From assembly GCF_020271745.1 (NCBI RefSeq), contig NZ_CP084296.1, forward strand, positions 3,720,001 to 3,784,000: 64,000 bases of DNA, in the 5' to 3' direction. This document shows, piece after piece, positions 1 to 6,624 of the stretch. Numbering within the stretch: the first letter of the stretch is position 1; each line of letters opens with the position of its first letter. The notes below the pieces were generated by a model. It saw only the letters and a program-made list of their open reading frames with translations. It ran no database searches and had not been told where the DNA came from. Source of the DNA: Providencia alcalifaciens. GTDB lineage: Bacteria; Pseudomonadota; Gammaproteobacteria; Enterobacterales; Enterobacteriaceae. A program made the position numbers and the translations under genes.

Positions 1-18
1 GAGTTACCCATAACTCCC

Positions 19-44
19 CCTTAAGTTGTAAAAACAACTTAAGG
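19..44. promoter_or_regulatory. Perfect palindrome upstream of repressor 1, candidate operator
   Basis: Two perfect inverted 11-bp arms, CCTTAAGTTGT at 19-29 and its complement at 34-44, are separated by AAAA. The core half-site AAGTTGT/ACAACTT recurs at 58-64, 67-73 and 100-106, and again between the divergent genes at 1741-1835. This recurrence is what a repressor operator family would look like. Binding by the repressor at 136 is inferred. Confidence 0.6.
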
Positions 45-57
45 TTAATTCAAAATA

Positions 58-106
58 ACAACTTTGACAACTTTTAGATGTTGGAACTCTCAACACTTAA
101 AGTTGT
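58..106. promoter_or_regulatory. Repeated half-sites (ACAACTT) in front of repressor 1
   Basis: ACAACTTTGACAACTT at 58-73 is a tandem pair of the half-site. A further AAGTTGT sits at 100-106, just upstream of the repressor ribosome-binding site. The 16-bp tandem pair is repeated exactly at 1820-1835 before another gene. No convincing -10 follows at 17 bp, so the TTGACA inside it is probably part of an operator rather than a -35. Confidence 0.5.
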
Positions 107-135
107 AAAATGTCGAATAAATGGGAGGGATCACA

Positions 136-822
136 ATGTCTATAGCTAAACGGTTGTTAGATGCGCGAATAAAAGCCGGAATGAGCCAAGCAGATCTGGC
201 AGAAAAAGTCGGTGTTAGTCAGCAATCCATTCAAAAGATTGAAGCGGGTCAAACAAATTCACCTCGTCGAATTGCTGATATCGCGAAGGCTGTTAATGTA
301 TCTGCTCAGTGGCTGCAGTTCGGTACCCATGATGGAAACGGGTTAAAAACAGAGTTTGAAGTAAAGGAATGGGAAGAAATCCCTAGTCATGGCAATGTTG
401 AATTTGTCGATATTCCGGTACTTGATATTGAACTAGCAGCAGGAAGCGGATCTAGCGCAGAACTTATTGAATTAGAAGAATATACCTACCCATTCAGAAG
501 GGATGAATTACGTAAATATGGCGTTTCTGCAAGTAATGCAAGGATAGTTAAAATAGTTGGAAATAGTCTCTACCCTGTTCTTAATGGTGGTGATTTAGTA
601 GCCGTTGATATCACCAAAAGAGATATCAAAGATGGGGATCTTTATGCAATAAGAGATGGTGTTTTATTGCGCGTTAAGATCTTGATATATCGACCTGATG
701 GCGGACTAATAATACGTAGCTTTAATAGGGACGAATACCCTGATGAGCAGCTACCTAGAAGTGAAGCTGTCACCAGAGTTCATGTTATTGGTAGGGTCTT
801 TTGGTCATCAAGAAGCTGGTAA
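136..822 (+). CDS. Phage CI-type repressor, LexA-like self-cleaving (prophage 1)
   Basis: A 228-residue repressor. Residues 1-60 form an XRE helix-turn-helix (MSQADLAEKVGVSQQSIQKIE). The C-terminal half is an S24 peptidase-like domain with Ser144 (GNSLYP), Lys181 (RVKIL) and a probable cleavage bond Ala102-Gly103. RecA-stimulated self-cleavage is known for this family and would link induction to SOS. The start is placed at the second ATG because GGGAGGG lies 6 bases upstream of it; an ATG at 121 has no such site. Its 3' end overlaps the converging BRCT gene by 15 bp. Only about 30% of positions seem shared with the repressor of prophage 2 and the operators differ, so the two are probably heteroimmune. 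Confidence 0.9.
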   Translation: MSIAKRLLDARIKAGMSQADLAEKVGVSQQSIQKIEAGQTNSPRRIADIAKAVNVSAQWLQFGTHDGNGLKTEFEVKEWEEIPSHGNVEFVDIPVLDIELAAGSGSSAELIELEEYTYPFRRDELRKYGVSASNARIVKIVGNSLYPVLNGGDLVAVDITKRDIKDGDLYAIRDGVLLRVKILIYRPDGGLIIRSFNRDEYPDEQLPRSEAVTRVHVIGRVFWSSRSW

Positions 823-1692
823 GAATTTCATTAAAATATCTTCTGTAGTTATTTTAATACTAGATTTACCACTATCTCTATCTTCAATAGCCTTCTCAAT
901 TTTTCGCCCGTGGCTGGAGTACCTCCAATCGCGGGATGATAGAGCTCCAATTACAAGGTAATCAGCAGATTGTGTCACCCTATCAATAACTTTACCTCCT
1001 GCCTTCTCTATAATTTCTGAAACTAAAGATCTCTTTCCTGTCACGAAATTTCCAGTCAAACAAACTGTTGCACCAATTACATTGAAATTATCAATGTCGT
1101 CACATGGTAAATGGCATGAGAGTCCGTCAACAATCCCGCTATCTAGATCTGTACCAGAGAAATCAACCATGGCTTTATAAAGCAGCTCACTTTCGCTTTT
1201 CTCTATAATTCCATCCTCTTTAATGGATTTAATTAGTTCATATAAGTGCTTGCCAGGATAATTTCTCTTTAGCATTCCATTCTGAGTAAGCCACCAGTCA
1301 AGATAATTAATCTCATCAATGCCCAACTGTCTATCCGCAACTATTCCTTTGCACAAGCCATTGAGTAGATTGATATCTGACTCTTTTGAATATAAGTCAA
1401 TATTTGGCATATCCATTATTGACCGCTGAACCTCTAGTAAAACGCCTTTCAATTCTTCTCTTTCATCTGCTGTAATCACTCCATCATCCAGAACTCTTGC
1501 TATTCTTTCCTGTAAAAGCACTACAAATGGGTTGTCTGAAATTTGCTCTGAGTCAGAAAGCCATGTGGTCATGTAAATAATTTCAGAATCTGATAGTTCA
1601 TTGTCTGATAAAACGCCATCGATAATAGAAATTAGGTTCGCAAATAGCTTGTCTCTATTCTGCTTATAGTTAAAAGCTGGGTTGATATTCAT
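808..1692 (-). CDS. BRCT-domain protein of unknown function (prophage accessory gene)
   Basis: A 294-residue protein with two recognisable parts. Residues about 1-195 are mostly helical, with four spaced acidic motifs (DGVLSDNE, DDGVITADE, DRQLGIDE, EDGIIEKSE) that resemble TerB or EF-hand-like helical repeats. Residues about 207-290 are a BRCT domain of the NAD-ligase type (VCLTGNF, then the conserved GGK and a DYLVIG strand). BRCT domains bind DNA ends or phosphopeptides. Nothing here shows ligase catalytic residues. GGAGAG precedes the ATG. It converges on the repressor gene and diverges from the gene at 1846 across operator-like repeats, so expression in the lysogen is plausible. Function is not recognised. 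Confidence 0.75.
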   Translation of the reverse strand: MNINPAFNYKQNRDKLFANLISIIDGVLSDNELSDSEIIYMTTWLSDSEQISDNPFVVLLQERIARVLDDGVITADEREELKGVLLEVQRSIMDMPNIDLYSKESDINLLNGLCKGIVADRQLGIDEINYLDWWLTQNGMLKRNYPGKHLYELIKSIKEDGIIEKSESELLYKAMVDFSGTDLDSGIVDGLSCHLPCDDIDNFNVIGATVCLTGNFVTGKRSLVSEIIEKAGGKVIDRVTQSADYLVIGALSSRDWRYSSHGRKIEKAIEDRDSGKSSIKITTEDILMKFLPAS

Positions 1693-1740
1693 AGTCTCTC
1701 CTATTTTCTCTATCCTTTAATTTTCTTTAACTTAAATCAA

Positions 1741-1835
1741 ACAACATAAAGTTGTTGACTTTAGTTTTGAATACAACTAAATTACAACCAAATGGTGTTT
1801 TGAGAAGTTATTCTTATATACAACTTTGACAACTT
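1741..1835. promoter_or_regulatory. Divergent promoter/operator region with repressor-1 half-sites
   Basis: ACAACATAAAGTTGT (1741-1755) is an imperfect palindrome of the same half-site as at 19-44. A rightward promoter candidate follows: TTGACT 1755-1760, 17-bp spacer, TAAATT 1778-1783. An exact 16-bp copy of the tandem half-site pair lies at 1820-1835, just before the gene at 1846. The layout suggests that the repressor controls the rightward operon, like a PL promoter, and possibly the BRCT gene too. Confidence 0.5.
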
Positions 1836-1845
1836 AGGAGTACTT

Positions 1846-2076
1846 ATGCATACCACTCCAATAGAACCAATCGTAACCTTTAGCGTGCCAATGTCTCAGG
1901 AAGATGCGCAGGCGTGGATCCTTCAAAAGGCCGCTGAATTTAATACCCTTGAGTCACTTAAGTCTAAACAGGCTCTGTACGAGCAAGAGAAAGAAGATTT
2001 GCAACGCAAGATTGAAAAACTCGATGATGAGATTTTCGACCAAGTAGAACGCTGTAAAGTCATTATTAGTGCTTAG
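1846..2076 (+). CDS. Small phage protein, coiled-coil C-terminus
   Basis: 76 residues, not recognised as a named family. The first 25 residues are extended and hydrophobic. Residues about 30-72 are rich in Lys/Glu/Leu with heptad spacing (KSKQALYEQEKEDLQRK), so a coiled coil is likely. TAGGAG lies 6 bases before the ATG. It is the first gene after the operator-rich region, so it is likely the first gene of a repressor-controlled early operon. Confidence 0.65.
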   Translation: MHTTPIEPIVTFSVPMSQEDAQAWILQKAAEFNTLESLKSKQALYEQEKEDLQRKIEKLDDEIFDQVERCKVIISA

Positions 2077-2103
2077 TTGATTTAATTTTGTGGGGTAATT
2101 GGT

Positions 2104-2421
2104 ATGTGCGGAACTACTAACGAAAAGAAAGTAATAAGGTTCTACTCTCTTGTTTTTCATAAGAATGCATTAACACTGTCAACCGACAATCATGAAGACT
2201 TTTGGTTAGAGCTTCACTCAACTGTCGGTTGGGTTAAATTTAAAAAGATAAATAATGAAGATGAATTCACTAAGGGTGGAGCACTGTTTGTAGCCACTGA
2301 ACTGCGTTCGGGATCTGATTCAGTCCCTTGCCCAATATTTCAAGCACGATGTGTTTTGTGGCGTCAGCGGGAAGCTCTTTTAAGCGCTGCAAATACCCTT
2401 TCTTTTCTTCTGGGTCGGTAA
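2104..2421 (+). CDS. Hypothetical phage protein, possibly truncated or fused at a deletion joint
   Basis: GGGGT precedes the ATG and the gene follows the 1846 gene by 27 bp in the same direction, so the start looks real. The first 56 or so residues read as an ordinary small phage protein. The 3' 150 bp run antisense to the well-formed gene at 2270-2764, so the C-terminal third is probably not native. The simplest reading is an early gene whose original end was lost when the region was shortened. Coding status is uncertain. Confidence 0.35.
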   Translation: MCGTTNEKKVIRFYSLVFHKNALTLSTDNHEDFWLELHSTVGWVKFKKINNEDEFTKGGALFVATELRSGSDSVPCPIFQARCVLWRQREALLSAANTLSFLLGR

Positions 2422-2764
2422 CGTTTTGATTAATGAAGTCACGAAGAACGGCTAAGGTATCATCATGCAATTTTACAGTGACGATTTTTAATGATGCCGA
2501 GATACTTCCATCTTCGCTTAATAAATTAATAGCATGTTTTGTCGCTTTAATAAGATCTATGGCTGCATCAGGACCTTCCATATATCTTTCGATACCACCA
2601 GTAATTAATCCCTCCTCTTCGAGGTAGGCAATATTTGCACATAGTTTTTTGTTATCTATGTCATACAGTTCTTTGGGAATATTTTCAGGTTCGATTTGAT
2701 CAGGGTAATCATTTACAGCTAGCTCTAAAATTTTAAATTGTAAGTCTCTATCGAAATTAGACAT
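2270..2764 (-). CDS. Winged-helix-like phage protein, unknown function
   Basis: 164 residues. The N-terminal 60 residues look like a winged helix (DLQFKILELA, later NIAYLEEEGLITGG, the usual recognition helix and wing). The rest is helical with no recognised catalytic motif. GAGAA precedes the ATG by 7 bases. It is leftward, between the short rightward early operon and xis, as accessory genes in lambdoid phages often are. A DNA-binding role is inferred only from the fold pattern. Confidence 0.65.
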   Translation of the reverse strand: MSNFDRDLQFKILELAVNDYPDQIEPENIPKELYDIDNKKLCANIAYLEEEGLITGGIERYMEGPDAAIDLIKATKHAINLLSEDGSISASLKIVTVKLHDDTLAVLRDFINQNVTDPEEKKGYLQRLKELPADATKHIVLEILGKGLNQIPNAVQWLQTVLHP

Positions 2765-2907
2765 TTCAAATTCTCTTGGTTGTGTAGGGCTTCCAAGAAT
2801 ACCACAGCCGCCTGATGTGGCTAAGTTAGTTCAGGCTCTCATTATCATCTCTATTGGTGTTTTAGTTATTGATAATTTTTGGCGGTGCCATGCCGTCTCT
2901 TTTTCTA

Positions 2908-2984
2908 AATATAAATAAGACCATTGGCATCAGTCCATACGGGTAAATATGTACTTAATTACTGCCAGTGGTCTTATTTATATT
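2908..2984. repeat. 22-bp inverted repeat in front of xis (prophage 1)
   Basis: The arms at 2908-2929 and 2963-2984 match at 21 of 22 positions in inverted orientation (core AATAAGACCATTGGCA against TGCCAGTGGTCTTATT), with a 33-bp spacer. No T-run follows, so it does not look like an ordinary terminator. Its place directly upstream of xis suggests a regulatory or recombination-related site. Confidence 0.7.
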
Positions 2985-3032
2985 GTGGCTAAAATATACT
3001 TAATCTGTATGCGGCAGAATGTGGAGGTAATT

Positions 3033-3275
3033 ATGCAAATGCTAACTTTGGAGGAATGGGCGAGCGAACGTTATAGAAGTCGCCCTCCTCGACTGGGGAC
3101 ATTACAACGCTATGCTAGGAGTGGCTTGTTCTATCCACCAGCACAAAAAGAAGGTGGTATTTGGCGCGTGAGAGAAGATGCCGACTTAGTCGGTAATTTG
3201 ACATCACCGGTTATCAATAAGAGTGATAACCCTAAATTACAAAGGATTTTAAACGATGGCTGCCCGTCCACGTAA
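3033..3275 (+). CDS. xis: Excisionase (Xis) of prophage 1
   Basis: 80 basic residues starting with LTLEEWASERY and RPPRLGTLQRYARSG, followed by a strand with GGIWRV. This is the pattern of small winged-helix excisionases of phage 21/e14-type elements. The start is chosen because TGGAGG lies 6 bases upstream; an earlier in-frame ATG has no such site. It overlaps the integrase start by 20 bp, the usual xis-int coupling. Xis bends attR and steers integrase to excision. Confidence 0.8.
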   Translation: MQMLTLEEWASERYRSRPPRLGTLQRYARSGLFYPPAQKEGGIWRVREDADLVGNLTSPVINKSDNPKLQRILNDGCPST

Positions 3276-4383
3276 AAATAACGTCAATATCCCTAATCTC
3301 TACCCACTATTTAGCAGAAAAGCTAACAAGGTTTATTGGCGTTATCGCCACCCTATAACTGGCAAATATCATGCACTCGGTGACAATGAGGCTGAAGCCC
3401 GTGAAATTGCTATTGAAGCTAATAACCGATTAGCGGAACAACGCAGCCGTCAAGTCATGGCAATCAGCGATAGAGTAGCAAGAATTAAAGGTAAAGAGAT
3501 CACCGTAAATACTTGGCTAGATCGCTACTGGGTAATACAAGAGGAGCGCCTTGCTGACGGTGATATAAAACAAAACACATATAAGCAAAAAAGAAAACCT
3601 GTGGACCTAATGCGCCACTCTCTCGCAATGAAGCCTTTGCCAGCAGTTGATGCGAGAGATATCGCATCAATACTCGATGAATATAAATCTAATGGCCAAC
3701 ATCGTATGGCACAAGTTATTCGATCCGTATTAATCGATGTGTTTAAAGAGGCACAACATGCTGGTGAAGTTCCACCAGGGTATAATCCTGCACTCGCCAC
3801 TAAGCAGCCAAAACGGCGGATCACCCGCCAGCGCTTAAACTTGGAAGAATGGCAAAAAATATTTGATATTGCTGATAAACAACATAAGTATTTAGGCAAT
3901 GCAATGCTATTAGCGGTAATTACTGGACAACGACTTGGCGATATTTCAGCAATGAAGTTTAGCGATATTTGGGATGACCATTTGCATATCACACAAGAAA
4001 AGACCGGGAGTAAATTAGCTATTCCATTAGCGCTAAAATCTGATGCATTAAATATGTCATTGAGAGAAGTTGTTTCAAGATGTCGTGACCGCGTTGTTAG
4101 TCAGTATCTGATCCATTATTTCCATACAACTTCTCAAGCAAATCGTGGTGAGCAAGTCACAGCAAATACAATAACAACAAATTTTAAAAAGGCGCGAAAT
4201 AAAACTGATATTAATTGGGGGGAAGGAACGCCAGCTTCATTTCATGAACAGCGCTCTTTATCTGAAAGGCTATATCGCGAGCAAGGGATAAACACTAAAG
4301 ATTTGCTGGGTCATAAAAACCAACAGCAAACCGATAGGTATAATGATGATAGAGGTAAAGATTGGTTGCTAGTTAAGCTTTAG
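3256..4383 (+). CDS. int: Tyrosine integrase of prophage 1 (icd-specific)
   Basis: A 375-residue lambda-type site-specific recombinase. Residues 1-65 form the arm-binding domain, about 80-180 the core-binding SAM-like domain and 190-375 the catalytic domain. The catalytic set is complete: Arg226 (TGQRLGD), Lys249, His330 and Arg333 (FHEQR), His353 (LLGHK), Tyr362. It is clearly homologous to the integrase at 45628 along its whole length, with most differences in the arm-binding domain. The adjacent icd fragment shows the target is the 3' end of icd. Its 3' end overlaps the converging DUF2971 gene by 11 bp. Confidence 0.95.
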   Translation: MAARPRKNNVNIPNLYPLFSRKANKVYWRYRHPITGKYHALGDNEAEAREIAIEANNRLAEQRSRQVMAISDRVARIKGKEITVNTWLDRYWVIQEERLADGDIKQNTYKQKRKPVDLMRHSLAMKPLPAVDARDIASILDEYKSNGQHRMAQVIRSVLIDVFKEAQHAGEVPPGYNPALATKQPKRRITRQRLNLEEWQKIFDIADKQHKYLGNAMLLAVITGQRLGDISAMKFSDIWDDHLHITQEKTGSKLAIPLALKSDALNMSLREVVSRCRDRVVSQYLIHYFHTTSQANRGEQVTANTITTNFKKARNKTDINWGEGTPASFHEQRSLSERLYREQGINTKDLLGHKNQQQTDRYNDDRGKDWLLVKL

Positions 4384-5422
4384 GGTGGATGCTGCAGTAA
4401 TTCTCATCCAAATCATCGATTAGCGCAAAAATATCATCTATCTCCTTAATAGTTAAATATATGTTCTTATGCCTGTACTCCTTTCTCTTAAATTGTGCAA
4501 AGAAAATAGGATTATCAATTGTACTTTGTGTAGTATCTAGAGCAACCATAGTGACCTCTTGGCAGTATGGTTCTCTTCTAGCTATCTCTGCCAATTTAAA
4601 TAAGTAAGGCTTATATTTACTCCATTTCTCATCTAAGCTTTGCACATCAATAGCATGTTCATCTATAGGGGAAATTGAATATTTGTATTTTTGTTTTGTA
4701 GGATATAAATCATCAATGGGTTGATGTGTCAACTCATATGAATTGGCTTTCAATTGCATTTGGAAATATTTAATTCCCCTTCCTTGAAGGGTTTCCATAA
4801 TCAACCGTATATTTTTCTTTTCCATTCGCAAACCAAAATAAATAGACCTTACAGCTCTGAAATCGTAATACTGTTTACCCTCACTTGGAGTGATAATTCT
4901 GATTTCTTCTTCATACTGCCATCTCTTAGATTTTACACTTGTTAATTTTTGGAGAGTCTTGTTTTGATTTTCTGAGGCAAACATGCTGTCAACATTCATT
5001 GCCGGTGGCTTATTTTGATATATGACATCAAAAATAGAATATTTAGTACTTTCAAAGTCGCACAATTTATCTAAATCATATTCAATACAAAAGCCATAAT
5101 GGCTATTAGCATAATGCGCCCATAATAGTTCATCAGTAAAAGTTTTGCTTAAAGAGTAAATTCCAGACTTATCTTTAATAGCAATTAAATCTCTAAATGC
5201 CTCTTTCACTGAATCAAATGAAATAAAAGAAGCTTGTTCTGCATTAGCAAACACATTATTTAAAACATTTAATTGTTCAAAGACTTGGTCTGTTAGTACT
5301 AGACCTTCACATGGGTCATTTAGGTTGCCATAATTAGGAGACCAAAAATAATCCTGTTCTAATGAAGATAAGTCCCTTGAAAACACCTTATCATCCCCAG
5401 CTCTATACTTAAATACTCTCAT
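4373..5422 (-). CDS. DUF2971 family protein, accessory gene between int and att
   Basis: 349 residues with hallmarks of DUF2971: N-terminal KYRAGD, the NDPCEG motif near residue 35, LLWAHYANSHYGFCIEYD around residues 99-116, and a later KRWQYEEEIRII. The biochemical function of the family is not established; members are common on mobile elements. GGGGAT precedes the ATG. In prophage 2 only 21 bp separate the int stop from the arm-site array, whereas here this gene fills the gap. It therefore looks like a cassette gained between int and attP, and superinfection exclusion or another lysogen-expressed trait is a reasonable guess. Confidence 0.8.
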   Translation of the reverse strand: MRVFKYRAGDDKVFSRDLSSLEQDYFWSPNYGNLNDPCEGLVLTDQVFEQLNVLNNVFANAEQASFISFDSVKEAFRDLIAIKDKSGIYSLSKTFTDELLWAHYANSHYGFCIEYDLDKLCDFESTKYSIFDVIYQNKPPAMNVDSMFASENQNKTLQKLTSVKSKRWQYEEEIRIITPSEGKQYYDFRAVRSIYFGLRMEKKNIRLIMETLQGRGIKYFQMQLKANSYELTHQPIDDLYPTKQKYKYSISPIDEHAIDVQSLDEKWSKYKPYLFKLAEIARREPYCQEVTMVALDTTQSTIDNPIFFAQFKRKEYRHKNIYLTIKEIDDIFALIDDLDENYCSIHPKA

Positions 5423-5482
5423 ACCAAATCCCCTTAGGACGATATCATTAAGATATAAATTATCAGTAGATAATATAGGCTA

Positions 5483-5515
5483 TTTTGATAATTCGTTTTG
5501 ATAACTTTTTGATAA
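5483..5515. repeat. Integrase arm-type site array, prophage 1
   Basis: TTTTGATAA occurs at 5483, 5496 and 5507, so with 13- and 11-bp steps, ending 78 bp (start to start) before the icd stop codon. Prophage 2 has the same geometry with another sequence (46782-46814). This identifies them as integrase arm sites rather than chance A/T repeats. Confidence 0.75.
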
Positions 5516-5530
5516 CCATTTCAAATGTGA

Positions 5531-5562
5531 CAATAAAAAACGGGAACTATTAAGTTCCCGTT
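5531..5562 (-). terminator. Phage-borne terminator for icd
   Basis: AACGGGAAC (5539-5547) pairs with GTTCCCGTT (5554-5562). On the minus strand the hairpin is followed by a T-rich run. It sits 23 bp after the icd stop codon copy, so the phage carries both the last icd codons and a terminator for the rebuilt gene. Confidence 0.75.
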
Positions 5563-5584
5563 ATTAATCACACTACGTAATAAA

Positions 5585-5748
5585 TTACATGTGTTTAATG
5601 ATTGCGTCGCCGAATTCGCTACATTTCAGTAATTTAGCGCCTTCTAATTGACGTTCGAAATCGTAAGTTACAGTTTTAGCCGCGATTGCGCCTTCCATAC
5701 CTTTAACGATTAAGTCTGCCGCTTCAACCCAACCCATGTGGCGCAGCA
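5585..5748 (-). pseudogene. icd': icd 3'-end duplicate marking the junction of the two prophages
   Basis: These 164 bp encode the last 53 residues and stop of isocitrate dehydrogenase, identical in protein to the end of the intact gene at 46884. The nucleotide differences are synonymous (for example CAC/CAT in His, and Leu-Glu codons). Homology stops abruptly at 5748, after GGCGCAGCA, where prophage 2 DNA begins. The crossover therefore lies within this segment, most likely near 5735-5748. In phage 21/e14-type integration the same stretch is supplied by the phage. No promoter or start remains. Confidence 0.92.
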
Positions 5749-5932
5749 GTATATCCCCAATTAAACTCTATCACATTGATTTTAAATAAATTTAAACTTT
5801 ATTTTTTATGGTTTTAAACGATTCAATTATACATATAACATGTTGATTTATATCGTAGTGATAAATAGTTTTGGGGAATGGTTTTTTGGGTCAACTAAGA
5901 TTTGCAATTTTATAATTTACTGGTTATAAATG
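5749..5932. other. Left attachment arm of prophage 2
   Basis: AT-rich, non-coding. One TTTTGGGGA at 5869-5877 matches the integrase arm-site array at the other end of prophage 2 (46782-46814), and a related TTTTTTGGG follows at 5882. It is probably the P-arm of attP with integrase and IHF sites. No gene is seen. Confidence 0.55.
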
Positions 5933-5952
5933 TACTGTATAAATAAACAGTT
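5933..5952 (+). promoter_or_regulatory. LexA (SOS) box upstream of dinI-like gene
   Basis: TACTGTATAAATAAACAGTT contains CTG-N10-CAG at exact spacing and is close to the consensus TACTGTATATATATACAGTA. It ends 17 bp before the ATG at 5970, so it should place the dinI-like pair under LexA control. Confidence 0.85.
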
Positions 5953-5969
5953 AAATGAGAGGTTACATT

Positions 5970-6215
5970 ATGCCACGCATTGAAATTCTCTTTGATAAAG
6001 AATCAAAGCAAAAGCCTTCTGACAAAACTCGCAACGCCCTGCAGGAACAAATTATAAAAAGGATTGGTGACCGGTTTGGTCCATTGAGTTTACGTGTCGC
6101 TATGAGTTCCTCACAATCACTAACTATTAGCGGCACTAAAACAGATGATGAGAAAGAAGAGATAGGTCAAATTTTGGAAGAGATTTGGCAGGATGATTCG
6201 TGGGTGTCCGCATGA
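5970..6215 (+). CDS. DinI-like family protein
   Basis: 81 residues of the DinI family: MPRIEILFDKE at the start and an acidic C-terminal helix (EEIGQILEEIWQDD). DinI-type proteins modulate RecA filaments and so tune SOS and repressor cleavage. The ATG at 5970 follows GAGAGG by 7 bases; an in-frame ATG 15 bases earlier lies too close to the LexA box. The stop overlaps the next start (ATGA), indicating translational coupling. It is placed next to the left attachment arm, apart from the other early genes. Confidence 0.85.
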   Translation: MPRIEILFDKESKQKPSDKTRNALQEQIIKRIGDRFGPLSLRVAMSSSQSLTISGTKTDDEKEEIGQILEEIWQDDSWVSA

Positions 6216-6502
6216 AAAATGACGAATGTGTAGAGCTTGAAGCTGATAACGCAGAATTCATTCCGAAACTGGAGAAAGCACAGGTATCTATTGATAACCC
6301 ACCCGGCTTTGTTTTCATGAAATTTGTTTTTTCTGATCCTAGACTCAATGAAGAGACACGAGAAATGCAAAATATAGAAAGGGAGCCTGTACAATCTTTT
6401 ATGGTTGAAAGTGTCGCTAAAGATTTGTTAACCCAGCTGGAGCGGCATTTTTATGGTAGCTCTGATTCCGATAAAATTGAGTTTATAAAATACCTTATGT
6501 GA
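6212..6502 (+). CDS. Small acidic protein coupled to dinI-like gene (possibly BssS-like)
   Basis: 96 residues from the ATG that overlaps the dinI-like stop. The middle (FVFMKFVFSDP, then VAKDLLTQLERHF) vaguely recalls the BssS family found in enterobacterial prophages, but I am not sure of this. The SOS box upstream of dinI should also drive this gene, and a clear terminator follows. Confidence 0.7.
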   Translation: MKNDECVELEADNAEFIPKLEKAQVSIDNPPGFVFMKFVFSDPRLNEETREMQNIEREPVQSFMVESVAKDLLTQLERHFYGSSDSDKIEFIKYLM

Positions 6503-6507
6503 TAAGA

Positions 6508-6533
6508 AGCCACCATACCTCGGTGGCTTTTTT
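6508..6533 (+). terminator. Terminator after the dinI-like pair
   Basis: AGCCACC (6508-6514) pairs perfectly with GGTGGCT (6522-6528) across a 7-nt loop, followed by a run of six T. Confidence 0.9.
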
Positions 6534-6562
6534 ATCGATACTTATAAAGCTTTTTATTTTCA

Positions 6563-6591
6563 TTGTCTAAAAATGTCATTAACGCTATGAT
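6563..6591 (+). promoter_or_regulatory. Promoter of the phosphoethanolamine-transferase gene
   Basis: TTGTCT (6563-6568), 17-bp spacer, TATGAT (6586-6591), 33 bp before the ATG. Together with terminators on both sides it makes the next gene an independent transcription unit. Confidence 0.65.
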
Positions 6592-6624
6592 CACAAAAGA
6601 TAATTACCTAATGAGATAAGTTGA

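Larger units (their letters stand above)
1..5748. mobile_element. Prophage 1, right-hand end (partial)
   Basis: Repressor, xis and tyrosine integrase lie in the same order and orientation as in the second prophage to the right, and the region ends at a duplicate of the icd 3' end. The element enters from beyond the left edge, so its early leftward, structural and lysis genes are not visible. Between repressor and xis it has only about 2.2 kb, against about 6 kb in prophage 2, and no recombination genes. It is therefore either a compact phage or one that has suffered a deletion. The prophage identity is strong; its completeness is unknown. Confidence 0.85.

Noticed and set aside
64-69. TTGACA as -35 of a promoter for repressor 1
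   Set aside because: No -10 at acceptable spacing; the same TTGACA recurs at 1826 only 15 bp before a start codon, so it is better explained as part of the tandem operator.
3525-3992. 155-codon frame antisense to integrase 1
   Set aside because: It lies fully inside the integrase gene and shows no family features.
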